A stretch of DNA of 64,000 nucleotides, from assembly GCA_051208045.1 (NCBI GenBank), contig JBPJFY010000003.1, forward strand, positions 1-64,000, read 5' to 3'. The position numbers and the translations under genes were made by a program. Shown piece after piece: positions 7,890 to 16,262 of this stretch. Under the pieces are notes generated by a model. The model saw nothing but the letters and a program-made list of their open reading frames with translations, was not told where the DNA came from and searched no databases. The DNA comes from LZORAL124-50-18 sp051208045 (lineage in GTDB: Bacteria > Pseudomonadota > Gammaproteobacteria > Pseudomonadales > Oleiphilaceae). Positions within the stretch are counted from its first letter, which is position 1. The number at the start of each line of letters is the position of its first letter.

Positions 7890-8546
7890 ATGCCAAAAGT
7901 TGCTGTGGTGCTCGCCGGATGCGGTGTTTACGACGGGTCAGAGATCTATGAATCCGTGATTACACTGCTTTCGCTGGATAGCCACGATGTAAAGTATCAA
8001 TGTTTTGCACCGGATATTGATCAACTTCATGTCGTTAACCACCTGACGGGAGAAGTTGCAGAAGGCGAAAAACGAAACGTTTTAGTAGAAGCCGCCAGAC
8101 TGGCCAGGGGCGAAATTAAACACTTAACCGAACTCAGTGCTGACGACTACGATGCCATCATTTTTCCTGGCGGGTTTGGCGTCGCTAAGAATTTGTGTAC
8201 TTTCGCCACTGAAGGCACCAACATGACGATTAATGAGGAAGTCGCCCGTGTTGCCAAAGCATTTGCAGATGCCAGGAAACCCGCTGGCTATATCTGTATT
8301 GCACCTTCCATGGTCGCCTCCATCTATGGGGCAGGCGTGCAATGCACCATTGGTAATGATGAGCAAACCGCAGGTGCTTTAGAAGCCATGGGTGCCAAAC
8401 ATGTTCATTGCCCGGTAGATGATGTTGTAGTGGACTCTGAGTACAACGTGGTGACCACACCCGCTTACATGCTGGCAGGACGAATCTCGGAAGCTGCTAC
8501 CGGTATTACCAAGCTGGTTGACCAGGTGCTGAAACTCATCAAGTAA
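7890..8546 (+). CDS. elbB: Glyoxalase/isoprenoid biosynthesis-associated protein ElbB
   Basis: The protein is a DJ-1/PfpI-superfamily member of the ElbB branch. It starts PKVAVVLAGCGVYDGSEI and contains the nucleophile-elbow region GYICIAPSM with its cysteine, followed by TIGNDEQTAGALEAMGA. E. coli ElbB has weak glyoxalase activity and was linked to isoprenoid synthesis; its physiological role is unsettled. Length (218) is typical. It follows ribE by 26 bases and probably shares its transcript. Confidence 0.92.
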   Translation: MPKVAVVLAGCGVYDGSEIYESVITLLSLDSHDVKYQCFAPDIDQLHVVNHLTGEVAEGEKRNVLVEAARLARGEIKHLTELSADDYDAIIFPGGFGVAKNLCTFATEGTNMTINEEVARVAKAFADARKPAGYICIAPSMVASIYGAGVQCTIGNDEQTAGALEAMGAKHVHCPVDDVVVDSEYNVVTTPAYMLAGRISEAATGITKLVDQVLKLIK

Positions 8547-8563
8547 TGCGCGCATTTCTCGTT

Positions 8564-8585
8564 GAACAGGCCCTTCTGCCTGTTC
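8564..8585 (+). terminator. Stem-loop after elbB
   Basis: GAACAGGC and GCCTGTTC form a perfect 8-base-pair stem around a six-base loop 18 bases after the elbB stop. No T run follows, so it is a weak terminator candidate or an mRNA 3'-end stabiliser. Confidence 0.4.
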
Positions 8586-8664
8586 ACGCCCTCCTCGCTT
8601 ACCAACGCCCCCCTCAGTTACCTACTCCCTCTCACTCCCACTTGTTCAATGAAAATATTATTAA

Positions 8665-8700
8665 ATTAGTATGAACATTCTAATTTAAATTTTTAGTATG
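8665..8700. promoter_or_regulatory. Palindrome with an extra half-site upstream of the helical protein gene
   Basis: ATTAGTATGAACATTCTAAT (8665-8684) is a palindrome with one mismatched pair. The half-site TTAGTATG occurs again at 8693-8700, 27 bases from its first copy. It lies 56-91 bases before the start codon in an AT-rich stretch, so it looks like an operator; the binding protein is unknown. Confidence 0.45.
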
Positions 8701-8755
8701 GCTACAAGTTAAACAAAAAGTTCACATCTTAAGCGAACTGATTCAACCCAAAGAG

Positions 8756-9178
8756 ATGAAACAAGACATGTTAAAAGCCCAGGTGAACAATCTGCAGGAA
8801 ATGAGCACGAAAGTGCAAGGCGTTATTGAAAAGCAATTGGCAAAAGCTGAGGTTGAAGGTTTAAAAGTTTTATCCGGTGTTGCGGGTGAAAAAGTTGAGA
8901 AGGGTGCAGCGTTGGCAGACATCTACGCCAAGATTCGCGCAAACAATCCTTCCGTTAAGCATTTGTTCCGCAATGTAGATACTGCTACCTACGACACGCG
9001 AAAGTCCCTGGAATGGAATCTGACAATGATGGCGGCCTACGCCAAGCTGCAGGCCGAAAAGGCGATCGAAAAAGACGTAGCACCCAAGTTAAAAGCTTAT
9101 GCCGAACAACTTGAAGCGCAATTGGCGCAGTTGTCCGACAAGGCAAATGAATTGAAGAGTAAACTTACGAAGCACTGA
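8756..9178 (+). CDS. Helical, phasin-like protein of unknown function
   Basis: The 140-residue product is almost entirely helix-forming, rich in Ala, Lys, Glu and Leu, with heptad-like patterning (KLKAYAEQLEAQLAQLSDK near the C-terminus). It has no signal peptide or membrane segment. The composition resembles phasins that coat polyhydroxyalkanoate granules, but I cannot confirm a phasin domain and no PHA gene is adjacent. A strong terminator follows and an operator-like palindrome precedes it, so it is a single-gene unit. The start may be ATG 8756 or ATG 8768; AAGAG at 8751-8755 is better spaced for the latter. Confidence 0.6.
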   Translation: MKQDMLKAQVNNLQEMSTKVQGVIEKQLAKAEVEGLKVLSGVAGEKVEKGAALADIYAKIRANNPSVKHLFRNVDTATYDTRKSLEWNLTMMAAYAKLQAEKAIEKDVAPKLKAYAEQLEAQLAQLSDKANELKSKLTKH

Positions 9179-9223
9179 CCAGTTACCCCTCACTTCCTCT
9201 CACTTTGAGATGGAAATGCTTTT

Positions 9224-9250
9224 AGCCTCCTCCCCCGGAGGCTTTTTTTT
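9224..9250 (+). terminator. Rho-independent terminator
   Basis: AGCCTCC-TCCCCC-GGAGGCT followed by a run of T forms a 7-base-pair GC-rich stem. It ends the phasin-like gene's transcript 46 bases after its stop. Confidence 0.9.
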
Positions 9251-9295
9251 GTCCTGAAGAAAAGGTACCCTCCAGACCTATCCATTTTAAGAGAC

Positions 9296-9832
9296 ATGGC
9301 GATGAACAACGAAATCGTAGTTTTGGGTGGCGGATGCTTCTGGTGTGTGGAAGCGGGATTTCAGAATCTGCCGGGAATACACTCTGTGACTTCCGGCTAC
9401 GCCGGCGGACACTCAGACAAACCAGACTATAAATCGGTGTGCTCCGGAGAAACTGGCCATGCGGAGGTCATAAGACTGGAATTCGACGCCACCGTTATTT
9501 CACTCACGGATATTTTGGATCTGTTCTTCCACCTGCATGACCCGACAACGTTAAACAGACAAGGCAATGACATCGGCACGCAATACCGATCAATCATTCT
9601 GTATGCCAACGACAATCAAGTCCCCGTCATTGACGAGGCGATTAAAACCGCTCAGAAAGAAGCCAGCGCACCTGTCGTCACTCAAGTGGAGAAGCTGACG
9701 GAGTTTTATCCAGCAGAAAACTACCATCACAATTACTTTCAGGACAATCCCAATCAGCCCTACTGTTCGGCCGTGATTTCGCCCAAATTGAAAAAGTTTA
9801 GGGCGTACCTCGCGAGTAAAAACAACAGGTAG
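9296..9832 (+). CDS. msrA: Peptide-methionine (S)-S-oxide reductase MsrA
   Basis: MsrA repairs oxidised methionine (the S sulfoxide) in proteins, with thioredoxin as reductant. The active-site GCFWC is near residue 14-18, followed by GYAGG and later FHLHDPTTLNRQGNDIGTQY, all diagnostic. The C-terminal tail keeps PYCSAVISPKL. At 178 residues it is a minimal MsrA with no fused MsrB. AAGAG upstream serves either ATG 9296 or the ATG at 9302. It converges on cmoM with only 7 bases between the stops. Confidence 0.95.
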   Translation: MAMNNEIVVLGGGCFWCVEAGFQNLPGIHSVTSGYAGGHSDKPDYKSVCSGETGHAEVIRLEFDATVISLTDILDLFFHLHDPTTLNRQGNDIGTQYRSIILYANDNQVPVIDEAIKTAQKEASAPVVTQVEKLTEFYPAENYHHNYFQDNPNQPYCSAVISPKLKKFRAYLASKNNR

Positions 9833-9839
9833 CTTCGAA

Positions 9840-10625
9840 TTAAGGGGGCGAAGGCTTCTTGGCCATCACATGGATGTAACGGGCAATTGAGATGTAAGGT
9901 TCTTGCGCGCTAAACTGCATCTCAAGCTCCAACGTGTCTTCGAAAGATCGGTTTTCACTGATTTCCCGAGTCAAGTAATCTGAAAATACACGAACGCCAG
10001 CGCGACCCAGGTCAATGAAGCCTGATCGTGTCAACGCGCTATAGACATCCTCGGGCTCCAAGGGGTTGATTGGCGTCAAACTGTTTTTGTAACCAGCTAA
10101 TTCACCACTTTTCACTTTCTTGAAATTACCGCGAATTAAATTCCGCAGGTTAATGCTATGCAGGTTATAGAACATAAGCGATAAGTGGCCACCTGGTTTA
10201 ACGAGGCAGTTTAAATCCTGGATGGCACTGAGAGGCTCAGCCAACCATTCCAACACGGCATGGCAAAGCACAATATCGAACGTATCGTTCCAGCTATTCG
10301 CTGCCTGTTGTAACGTACAGCGCTGAATGGTAAGTCGTTGTTGTTGATCAGGTGGCAACAGGCTTGCGGCCTCTCTCGCATGATCCAGCATTTTTTCAGA
10401 AGGATCGCAAAGCAAGACCTCATAACCCAGTGCCAACAATCTCAGTGATAGCTGCCCCATCCCCCCGCCAATATCCAGGATACGACGTGGCCCGGCCTGG
10501 TTGAACTCCGGTATCAGGCGACTCAAATGCGCCCAGAGCACAGCGAGTCGGATTTCACCCTTGTTATTGCTATAAATCTTGCGAGCAAATTTATCCGCTA
10601 ACGCATCAAAGTTCTTATCTTCCAT
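9840..10625 (-). CDS. cmoM: tRNA 5-carboxymethoxyuridine methyltransferase CmoM
   Basis: CmoM methylates cmo5U34 in wobble-modified tRNAs to give mcmo5U. The N-terminus EDKNFDALADKFARKIY and the motif I DIGGGMGQLSLRL match the E. coli enzyme closely, as do HAVLEWLAEP, SLMFYNLH, GVRVFSDYL and EPYISIARYIH. It is a class I SAM-dependent methyltransferase of 261 residues, the usual length. It is followed closely after rsmC on the same strand (17 bases between), so the two RNA methyltransferases are probably cotranscribed. Confidence 0.93.
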   Translation of the reverse strand: MEDKNFDALADKFARKIYSNNKGEIRLAVLWAHLSRLIPEFNQAGPRRILDIGGGMGQLSLRLLALGYEVLLCDPSEKMLDHAREAASLLPPDQQQRLTIQRCTLQQAANSWNDTFDIVLCHAVLEWLAEPLSAIQDLNCLVKPGGHLSLMFYNLHSINLRNLIRGNFKKVKSGELAGYKNSLTPINPLEPEDVYSALTRSGFIDLGRAGVRVFSDYLTREISENRSFEDTLELEMQFSAQEPYISIARYIHVMAKKPSPP

Positions 10626-10642
10626 GCTGTCATTCCCAAGAA

Positions 10643-11686
10643 TCAGGAGGATTCTTCTGCGAGATACACGGAAAATTTGCCATCATTGTGCAGCGTTTTA
10701 CACACTTTCAGTGTCTGCTCGATCAAAGAAGGGTAATTAAGAAAGCTGTTAGCAACCATAAACATACGCCCTTTTCGCTTCATATGATTCCCCACTTGTT
10801 GAATAAACTGCTCCGTCACAGAGTAGTCTGTTTTTACGCCAGTATGAAACGGTGGGTTGGTCATAATCCATTTGTAGCGTTGCGACACCTCAGACAATCC
10901 ATTGGAACGCCAAAAGTCACCTTCCAGCCCATTGATTTCAAAGGTACGTTTCGCGCAATGAATCGCGAGTTCGCTGTTATCAACACCACTCACTTCCAGC
11001 TCAGGAAAACGAAGCTTCATTAATGCGCCAATGACACCTGCGCCACAAGCAAAGTCCAACAGATTGCTCTGAATGGGTTTGTTTCTCTCCTGCAGTTGCA
11101 GAAAATAGCCGGCAAGTGAGTTCAACAATACTTCGGTCCCTTTGTCCAGGCCACCCGAATTAAACACACCAGGAAGCCCGCACAGCTTGATTGTTCCCAA
11201 CGCAGTTTCAATCGGAGTAATGGTTTCCCAATCAGACAGCGAAAACACTTCCTTGGTTGAAGTAAGTGTCACCTGCCACAATTGGCAGTGCCTGGCCATG
11301 TCAACCTTCAACGGCTTTCCGCCCAATTCAGACAACATCTTCGCGCCGCTGGCGATCCCTTCTTTTTTGGCTCCCAGCAGAAATACGGAGGCACCGGAAT
11401 TCAAATGAGCCCTCAGCCAATCAATGCGAAAAGCCAACTCAAGTTTTGACTTAGGCATTAACACGATTGCTGAATCGAATGTTGTATCCTCAGGTGGTAC
11501 GACACCAATGGACATGCGATCTGAGCGATCTTGTTGATATACCGCGTGAGACGTTGTGAATCCGCGAAACGTATCTGGCAGAGCCGCCAACACGTCGAGA
11601 CTCGCACAATCCATAAGGATTCCGTGCTTTGCCTCGTTAAACAAGGCGGTATTACGCCCCAAAACCTGTGAATAGTTTTCTAACAT
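10643..11686 (-). CDS. rsmC: 16S rRNA (guanine1207-N2)-methyltransferase RsmC
   Basis: RsmC methylates G1207 of 16S rRNA in the 30S subunit. It has the family's two tandem methyltransferase-like domains; the N-terminal one is degenerate, the C-terminal one carries the SAM motif LDFACGAGVIGALM and the catalytic NPPFHTG followed by VKTDYSVTEQFI. Length (347) is normal. It lies 42 bases after the TonB-like gene's stop and precedes cmoM on the same strand. Confidence 0.93.
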   Translation of the reverse strand: MLENYSQVLGRNTALFNEAKHGILMDCASLDVLAALPDTFRGFTTSHAVYQQDRSDRMSIGVVPPEDTTFDSAIVLMPKSKLELAFRIDWLRAHLNSGASVFLLGAKKEGIASGAKMLSELGGKPLKVDMARHCQLWQVTLTSTKEVFSLSDWETITPIETALGTIKLCGLPGVFNSGGLDKGTEVLLNSLAGYFLQLQERNKPIQSNLLDFACGAGVIGALMKLRFPELEVSGVDNSELAIHCAKRTFEINGLEGDFWRSNGLSEVSQRYKWIMTNPPFHTGVKTDYSVTEQFIQQVGNHMKRKGRMFMVANSFLNYPSLIEQTLKVCKTLHNDGKFSVYLAEESS

Positions 11687-11728
11687 AGCGTTTCTCAGTG
11701 ATTAATGCCGATTGAGGGAGCTTAAGGT

Positions 11729-13009
11729 TTACTCTTCGGACTCCCATGGTGCTTGATCCACACGATTTTCATCTGAACTGTAGTAAAAATTGAGAACGCT
11801 GTAGTAACGTTCGGCAAGAATCCGGTTATCTGGCACCGCATATCGGGGAACACTCCGGACTGCATCCAAGGCAGCAACATCCAGTTCAATATCGCCACTT
11901 CCCAAAAAAATGTATGCCTCCTGAAGGTAGCCTAGGGGGTCCAGATGAAAGCGAATTATACCTCGTAATCGATGCATTTCTTTAACAGGTTTTTGATAAA
12001 AACGTTCCACCTGCTTCTGCATGCGAGCCAGATGCGCATTCACCATCTGTATCGTTTGGGATTCAATTTTGCTAAAGGGCTCTTCAATCTTGGTTTCCCT
12101 CATTTCACCATCATCCAGCATGTCGAGATTACCGAATTTTTCCAGAAACTTTTGGGGTATTTTCGGCTCACTCAGCGAAGTCTGTGTTTTCTCTCGTCTC
12201 GAAGGTTCTAGGGATGCCCTAGGTTTACTGCTATCAGAGCCAACTGCCTTCGTGATACCCCTTTCCTCTCGGCCAACCTCTGGGCCGCCAACTATTTCCT
12301 TTTCACTGTCGCTTGTCTCAATTTTCCTGTTGGATTGTTCAGTTGAAACGACCCGTTTGAGCGGCTTATTCACTTGCTTTTGTTGAGATTTAGATTCAGA
12401 AATTTTCTGTTCATCACTTGGCACCGTCAGGTCATTCGTCTTGGTAGGCTGTTGCAAACTTTCTTCTGAGGGCTGAGGTGCAAGTGCGACTTCTTCGTTC
12501 GCGCTAGACTTCTGCGATGGGGGCTCCTCCGGCTGGATATCCTCATTCGCACGTTCGCCGGGAGACTTCGTCAAGTCCCGCTTCCCTGCAACAATTTTTG
12601 CTTCATTTTTTTGCGTTTGATTACTCGACGCATTGATGCTGGAGTTGTGCAGAGGATTTATTTTTTCACTCTCTTGTGGCGTCTCGATCGACTCGTCCTT
12701 CTGTTTTTCCTCTTTTTCCTCTTTTTCTTGTTGAACGCGTTCCTCATTCTTTTTCTCCAATTTTTCTTTCTGCAAAACTACTTCAGGCTGAACGATCACT
12801 GGTTCTTGTTTCACTGACTCTGTTTTCGATTGTTTCAACTGAACCCGGTAGGTCCGTGAGTTGGTTTCTTCGATTTCTGGCTTAAGACTCAGGTAGCCCT
12901 TTCCGGCCAGAATCAGTAACACCAAGTGAATAAACAGGCTTACGAGAACCGTGGCACGAATGACAGGCGGCAGATAGCGGTGATAAATAGATGAAGTTTG
13001 ATCCGTCAA
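11729..13009 (-). CDS. TonB-like energy transducer with a long charged linker
   Basis: A single N-terminal membrane helix (about 17-36, VLVSLFIHLVLLILAGKGYL) is followed by about 250 residues rich in Glu, Lys, Gln and Ser. The C-terminal domain (about 325-415) has the TonB pattern, RGIIRFHLDPLGYLQEAYIFLGSGDIELDVAALDAVRSVPRY. Unlike classical TonB the linker is not Pro-Lys repeats. No exbB/exbD lies nearby, so whether it energises outer-membrane receptors, or another envelope process, is open. A TolA-like role is an alternative for this architecture. Confidence 0.75.
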   Translation of the reverse strand: MTDQTSSIYHRYLPPVIRATVLVSLFIHLVLLILAGKGYLSLKPEIEETNSRTYRVQLKQSKTESVKQEPVIVQPEVVLQKEKLEKKNEERVQQEKEEKEEKQKDESIETPQESEKINPLHNSSINASSNQTQKNEAKIVAGKRDLTKSPGERANEDIQPEEPPSQKSSANEEVALAPQPSEESLQQPTKTNDLTVPSDEQKISESKSQQKQVNKPLKRVVSTEQSNRKIETSDSEKEIVGGPEVGREERGITKAVGSDSSKPRASLEPSRREKTQTSLSEPKIPQKFLEKFGNLDMLDDGEMRETKIEEPFSKIESQTIQMVNAHLARMQKQVERFYQKPVKEMHRLRGIIRFHLDPLGYLQEAYIFLGSGDIELDVAALDAVRSVPRYAVPDNRILAERYYSVLNFYYSSDENRVDQAPWESEE

Positions 13010-13111
13010 TTTTTATTGTTCTAAATAAGCTCCGGGTCTAGTAATATACCTCGAATAGCCAACAAATTGCAGCTCCGGTTCTTCAATGCGCGTCAACAGT
13101 GATTAGACCTT

Positions 13112-13297
13112 ATGGCGGAAATCATCCCATTTAAACGCCCCACGCTGAAGGAAAAACACAAAGGAAAAACTTTGTGTAAAAATGGCCACCACAGCTGGAA
13201 AGTCGTTAAAGAAAAGCAGTTCGATGTTAAGCAGGGTAAATTGGTGACGATATACGAGTGTAAGCGGTGCGGGGAAAAAAAGGTCAAACTCTTATAG
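13112..13297 (+). CDS. Small conserved protein with a zinc-ribbon-like arrangement
   Basis: A 61-residue basic protein that starts MAEIIPFKRPTLKEKHKGKT. It contains CKNGHH near residue 22 and CKRCG near 50, a C-x4-H/C-x2-C spacing that could bind a zinc ion. Similar short proteins occur in Pseudomonas-type genomes as conserved unknowns, so this is a real gene despite its size. It overlaps the converging pseudouridine synthase gene by 6 bases. Its role is unknown; nucleic-acid binding is a reasonable guess from charge and fold. Confidence 0.75.
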   Translation: MAEIIPFKRPTLKEKHKGKTLCKNGHHSWKVVKEKQFDVKQGKLVTIYECKRCGEKKVKLL

Positions 13298-13999
13298 CTG
13301 TTGTATTGTGTTCCCTTCCTTTAAAGCGCTTAACCACTGAGTGATCTGATCACTTACCGCCGACTCGAGAAACAAACACCCTTCCATCGGGACCGATTCC
13401 AGTTCAACACGTGTGCCTTGATACGTGAAGGCCATATGAACGGCATGAAGGTACATTCGATCTGCAGAACCACCGGATTTTGTTGCCCCACCGTAATAAA
13501 TGGGATCCCCCAGAATCGGGGCGCCGATGCTTCTCAATGCCACCCGAATCTGATGTGTTTTACCGGTGAGCGGTTGAATCAGAAACAGTCGCCCCACATT
13601 CTCCGCGTAGGTACTGATAAAGCGCGTGATCGCCGGATTGGAAACCGTTTTAGCCAATTTCCACGCGGAACGCCGGGCCTTCAGCATATCGCCTTTAATC
13701 ATGCCCTGTTTTTTAATCGGCTTTTTGTCCGAGATAGCGATATAGTATTTGGTAATCGTTTTGTTTTTAAATTGCTCGCTCAAATCGGCGGCCGCTTCGG
13801 GTGACCGGGCGAGTAAAAGTATACCGGAAGTAAGTTTGTCCAGCCGGTGCACGAGAAACAGCTTCTTCTCCTGAAACGTCTGCTCCAGAAACGTGATGTA
13901 AGGCGTTTCCTGATCATCTTTGTGTACACTCACGCCAGGTGGCTTATACACCGCAATAAAATCAGGATGGGAATAGATAAGCTGCGTCCGATTAGGCAT
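13292..13999 (-). CDS. RluA-family RNA pseudouridine synthase
   Basis: The protein (235 residues from ATG 13999) has the family core: AVYKPPGVSVHKDD, the catalytic HRLDKLTSGILLLARS with its aspartate, TITKYYIA, and LTGKTHQIRVALRSIGAPILGDPIYY. No S4 domain is present, as in TruC- and RluA-like short members. Which RNA it modifies cannot be told from sequence. The ATG at 13999 has an AGG 6 bases upstream; a TTG at 14026 would overlap the upstream gene. The gap to the UbiB-like gene (stop 14013) is 13 bases, so they are probably cotranscribed. Confidence 0.88.
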   Translation of the reverse strand: MPNRTQLIYSHPDFIAVYKPPGVSVHKDDQETPYITFLEQTFQEKKLFLVHRLDKLTSGILLLARSPEAAADLSEQFKNKTITKYYIAISDKKPIKKQGMIKGDMLKARRSAWKLAKTVSNPAITRFISTYAENVGRLFLIQPLTGKTHQIRVALRSIGAPILGDPIYYGGATKSGGSADRMYLHAVHMAFTYQGTRVELESVPMEGCLFLESAVSDQITQWLSALKEGNTIQQL

Positions 14000-14012
14000 A
14001 CCAACCTGCGCG

Positions 14013-16013
14013 CTACTCTCCCACAATCAACTGACTGTGAATCTCTTTCTTTTTGATAGAAAATCGATCCAATGCCAAATTCACAGGGAAGAGCGAGATT
14101 TGGGCGAGTAAATCTCTCGTCATGGTTATCTTGGACAATCCACGATACAGATTCCCATAGGTACCCGCCATCGCCACGATTGAGCGAGACAGATGTAGAT
14201 AATCACTCTGTATTATGATGCCCAATTGATACGTATTGGACATCAACTGCATGACCGCCTGAAATCTCCGATGAACACCGGGCATTTTTTCACGGCGAAG
14301 CGCCTTCAATAACTTACCACGGATGGGCGTTATGTTTTTCTTATTGAGCGTCTCATCCAATGCCGCCATGATTTCCGCTTTTCGATCCCGATTTTTCTCC
14401 GGATCAGTGCTCATTTCAATCAATACATCCGAGAGCTGATTGGTGTCAGCCACGATGACCGCGACAATGTAATCCCACACCAGGCGCCATTTACCCCGCA
14501 TATCAACCGCATTACCCCAGTCGATCAAGTAAAGCTGACCATCGTTGTCCACCATGATGTTTCCCGGGTGCAGGTCGCCGTGGAATTCCTGATAAATGAT
14601 GAGCTGTTCCAGTATTGTAAACATGAAGTTTTCAGCAACTTTGCGCTGAAATTTACTCTTTTCCCGCCCGCTGAGTGTTTCGATGGCATAGTTCACAGCC
14701 ATGGCACCTTCGAGAAACTCCATCTCAAGGATGCGACCGGAACAGGAGTAGAGTTCCGGCACGTGCCATACGGTAGAGTTTTTGCTTCGCTCTGCGAACC
14801 GGTTCTGTATCGCGGCCTCGTCAATAAAGTTCAACTCCTGCTCGAAGCCTTTCGTAAATTCTTTGATCTGTTTCGCCATGGATTCCAGAAAAGGTAGAAT
14901 CTTTGAGTGCGGAGCCCAGTATTGACTGCTGATCAGCATCAACTCAATAGCCAACGCACCCATTTGGAACTCACGCTCAAGATTGTGCCGAGCCACCTTT
15001 ACCACGACAGGAATCAGCATCTCTACGCCATTTTGCACAATCGGCTTCTTCGCCAGATACACGGAACCGATAGACCCAGACTTCAACGGTTTGTTGACGT
15101 TGAAGTTAAAATAAATCTCCTGCGGTGGCTTGCCGGTTTCATCGATGAACGCTTGCACCACCTCTTCCGCGGTCATCGGTTCAACATCTTCCTGAAACAT
15201 CTTGAGTTCTGTGGCAATTTCTTCCGGCAGAAAATCGCTGTTGGCAGCAGCAACCTGGGCCATTTTTATAAACAATGGCCCAAACTCGCGGACCATTTGG
15301 GCCACAATCTCCGCCTGAGCATGAAAATCTTTTGGATCGGTTTGTAAAAATGGCTTGATGTACCGAATTGCCTTGATTTGACGACGCAAAATGTGAATAT
15401 CGCCACGTAAAACCAGTACTTTTTGTACCATTTCACCAATCGTGACCTGGTTGACCTTCTTCAGGTGTTTAATCTTATTGATCAGTTCGACGAGCAACGG
15501 CTCATAGGTTCTCAATACCAGTCGAACAATATCCAGATTAAGTTCAACAAGCCCTTTCAGTTCCGGTGCGCTGATCAACTCATGAAAAAACAGCCAGAAT
15601 TCATCCACAATCATATCCGGAATTTCTACCGGACTTCGAATGACGACCTGTTTCACCAAAAATCGAATGAGATTTTCCGTCGATTCCTCATTGGGGATCA
15701 GTTTGTATTTGCGAAGATAGATCGTGAGGGTACGTGAGTGTTCAGAGAGCGGGTGCTCATACAGAATGGAAAACAACTCATCCAGGGTATCACTCAGCTC
15801 TTGCCGGGTAATATCGGTATCTGTCACCAGCAAATGTGCTATCGGCACGAAGGCTTTGGGTAATTTTATGGTGCTTGCGGCAAAGGACCCCGCCCCTCTT
15901 AAAACACGATCAGTTCGATGTTTCAAAACAGGGAGATTAATCTCTATCAGCTTTTTGCCTGCGTCATCCCGTTGGGCCGGCCGATTTTTCTGGTGAATCT
16001 TGTTATCTTCCAT
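14013..16013 (-). CDS. UbiB/ABC1-family kinase-like protein with altered signature loops
   Basis: This 666-residue protein carries an atypical kinase domain of the UbiB/ADCK family after a roughly 230-residue helical N-terminus absent from UbiB itself. The KxGQ motif reads FIKMAQ (K250, A252, Q253). The Ala-rich loop of UbiB is replaced by a Ser/Gly-rich LKSGSIGSVY (311-319). VVVKVAR holds the candidate ATP lysine K339. HGDLHPGN (478-485) is the catalytic loop and DWG (498-500) replaces DFG. There is no obvious C-terminal membrane helix pair of UbiB type. It is probably not ubiB, since ubiE/ubiJ are not adjacent. Substrate unknown. Confidence 0.85.
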   Translation of the reverse strand: MEDNKIHQKNRPAQRDDAGKKLIEINLPVLKHRTDRVLRGAGSFAASTIKLPKAFVPIAHLLVTDTDITRQELSDTLDELFSILYEHPLSEHSRTLTIYLRKYKLIPNEESTENLIRFLVKQVVIRSPVEIPDMIVDEFWLFFHELISAPELKGLVELNLDIVRLVLRTYEPLLVELINKIKHLKKVNQVTIGEMVQKVLVLRGDIHILRRQIKAIRYIKPFLQTDPKDFHAQAEIVAQMVREFGPLFIKMAQVAAANSDFLPEEIATELKMFQEDVEPMTAEEVVQAFIDETGKPPQEIYFNFNVNKPLKSGSIGSVYLAKKPIVQNGVEMLIPVVVKVARHNLEREFQMGALAIELMLISSQYWAPHSKILPFLESMAKQIKEFTKGFEQELNFIDEAAIQNRFAERSKNSTVWHVPELYSCSGRILEMEFLEGAMAVNYAIETLSGREKSKFQRKVAENFMFTILEQLIIYQEFHGDLHPGNIMVDNDGQLYLIDWGNAVDMRGKWRLVWDYIVAVIVADTNQLSDVLIEMSTDPEKNRDRKAEIMAALDETLNKKNITPIRGKLLKALRREKMPGVHRRFQAVMQLMSNTYQLGIIIQSDYLHLSRSIVAMAGTYGNLYRGLSKITMTRDLLAQISLFPVNLALDRFSIKKKEIHSQLIVGE

Positions 16014-16262
16014 TACGTGAGACTAAGCTTGAGTGCCATGACCCGGAGGGAAGATTCCCTTAATGCGCCGTTTCATGGTTGATTGAGTATCGAGTAATTT
16101 TTATCGTCAGCGTATTATAAACGTACGCGAAAAATACTACACGGTAAATTCCTATTAATATTTGGCCACAATTACTGACCGCAGGTCATTTACAGAATAC
16201 CTCCCTCTATAGTAGGATCGTTTCGTCAATAGTCACGATTAATCTAACGAGGGATCTAACTC

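Noticed and set aside
12611..12885. Leu/Phe-rich frames on the plus strand opposite the TonB-like gene
   Set aside because: They are the complement of the Glu/Lys-rich linker and look like false membrane proteins.
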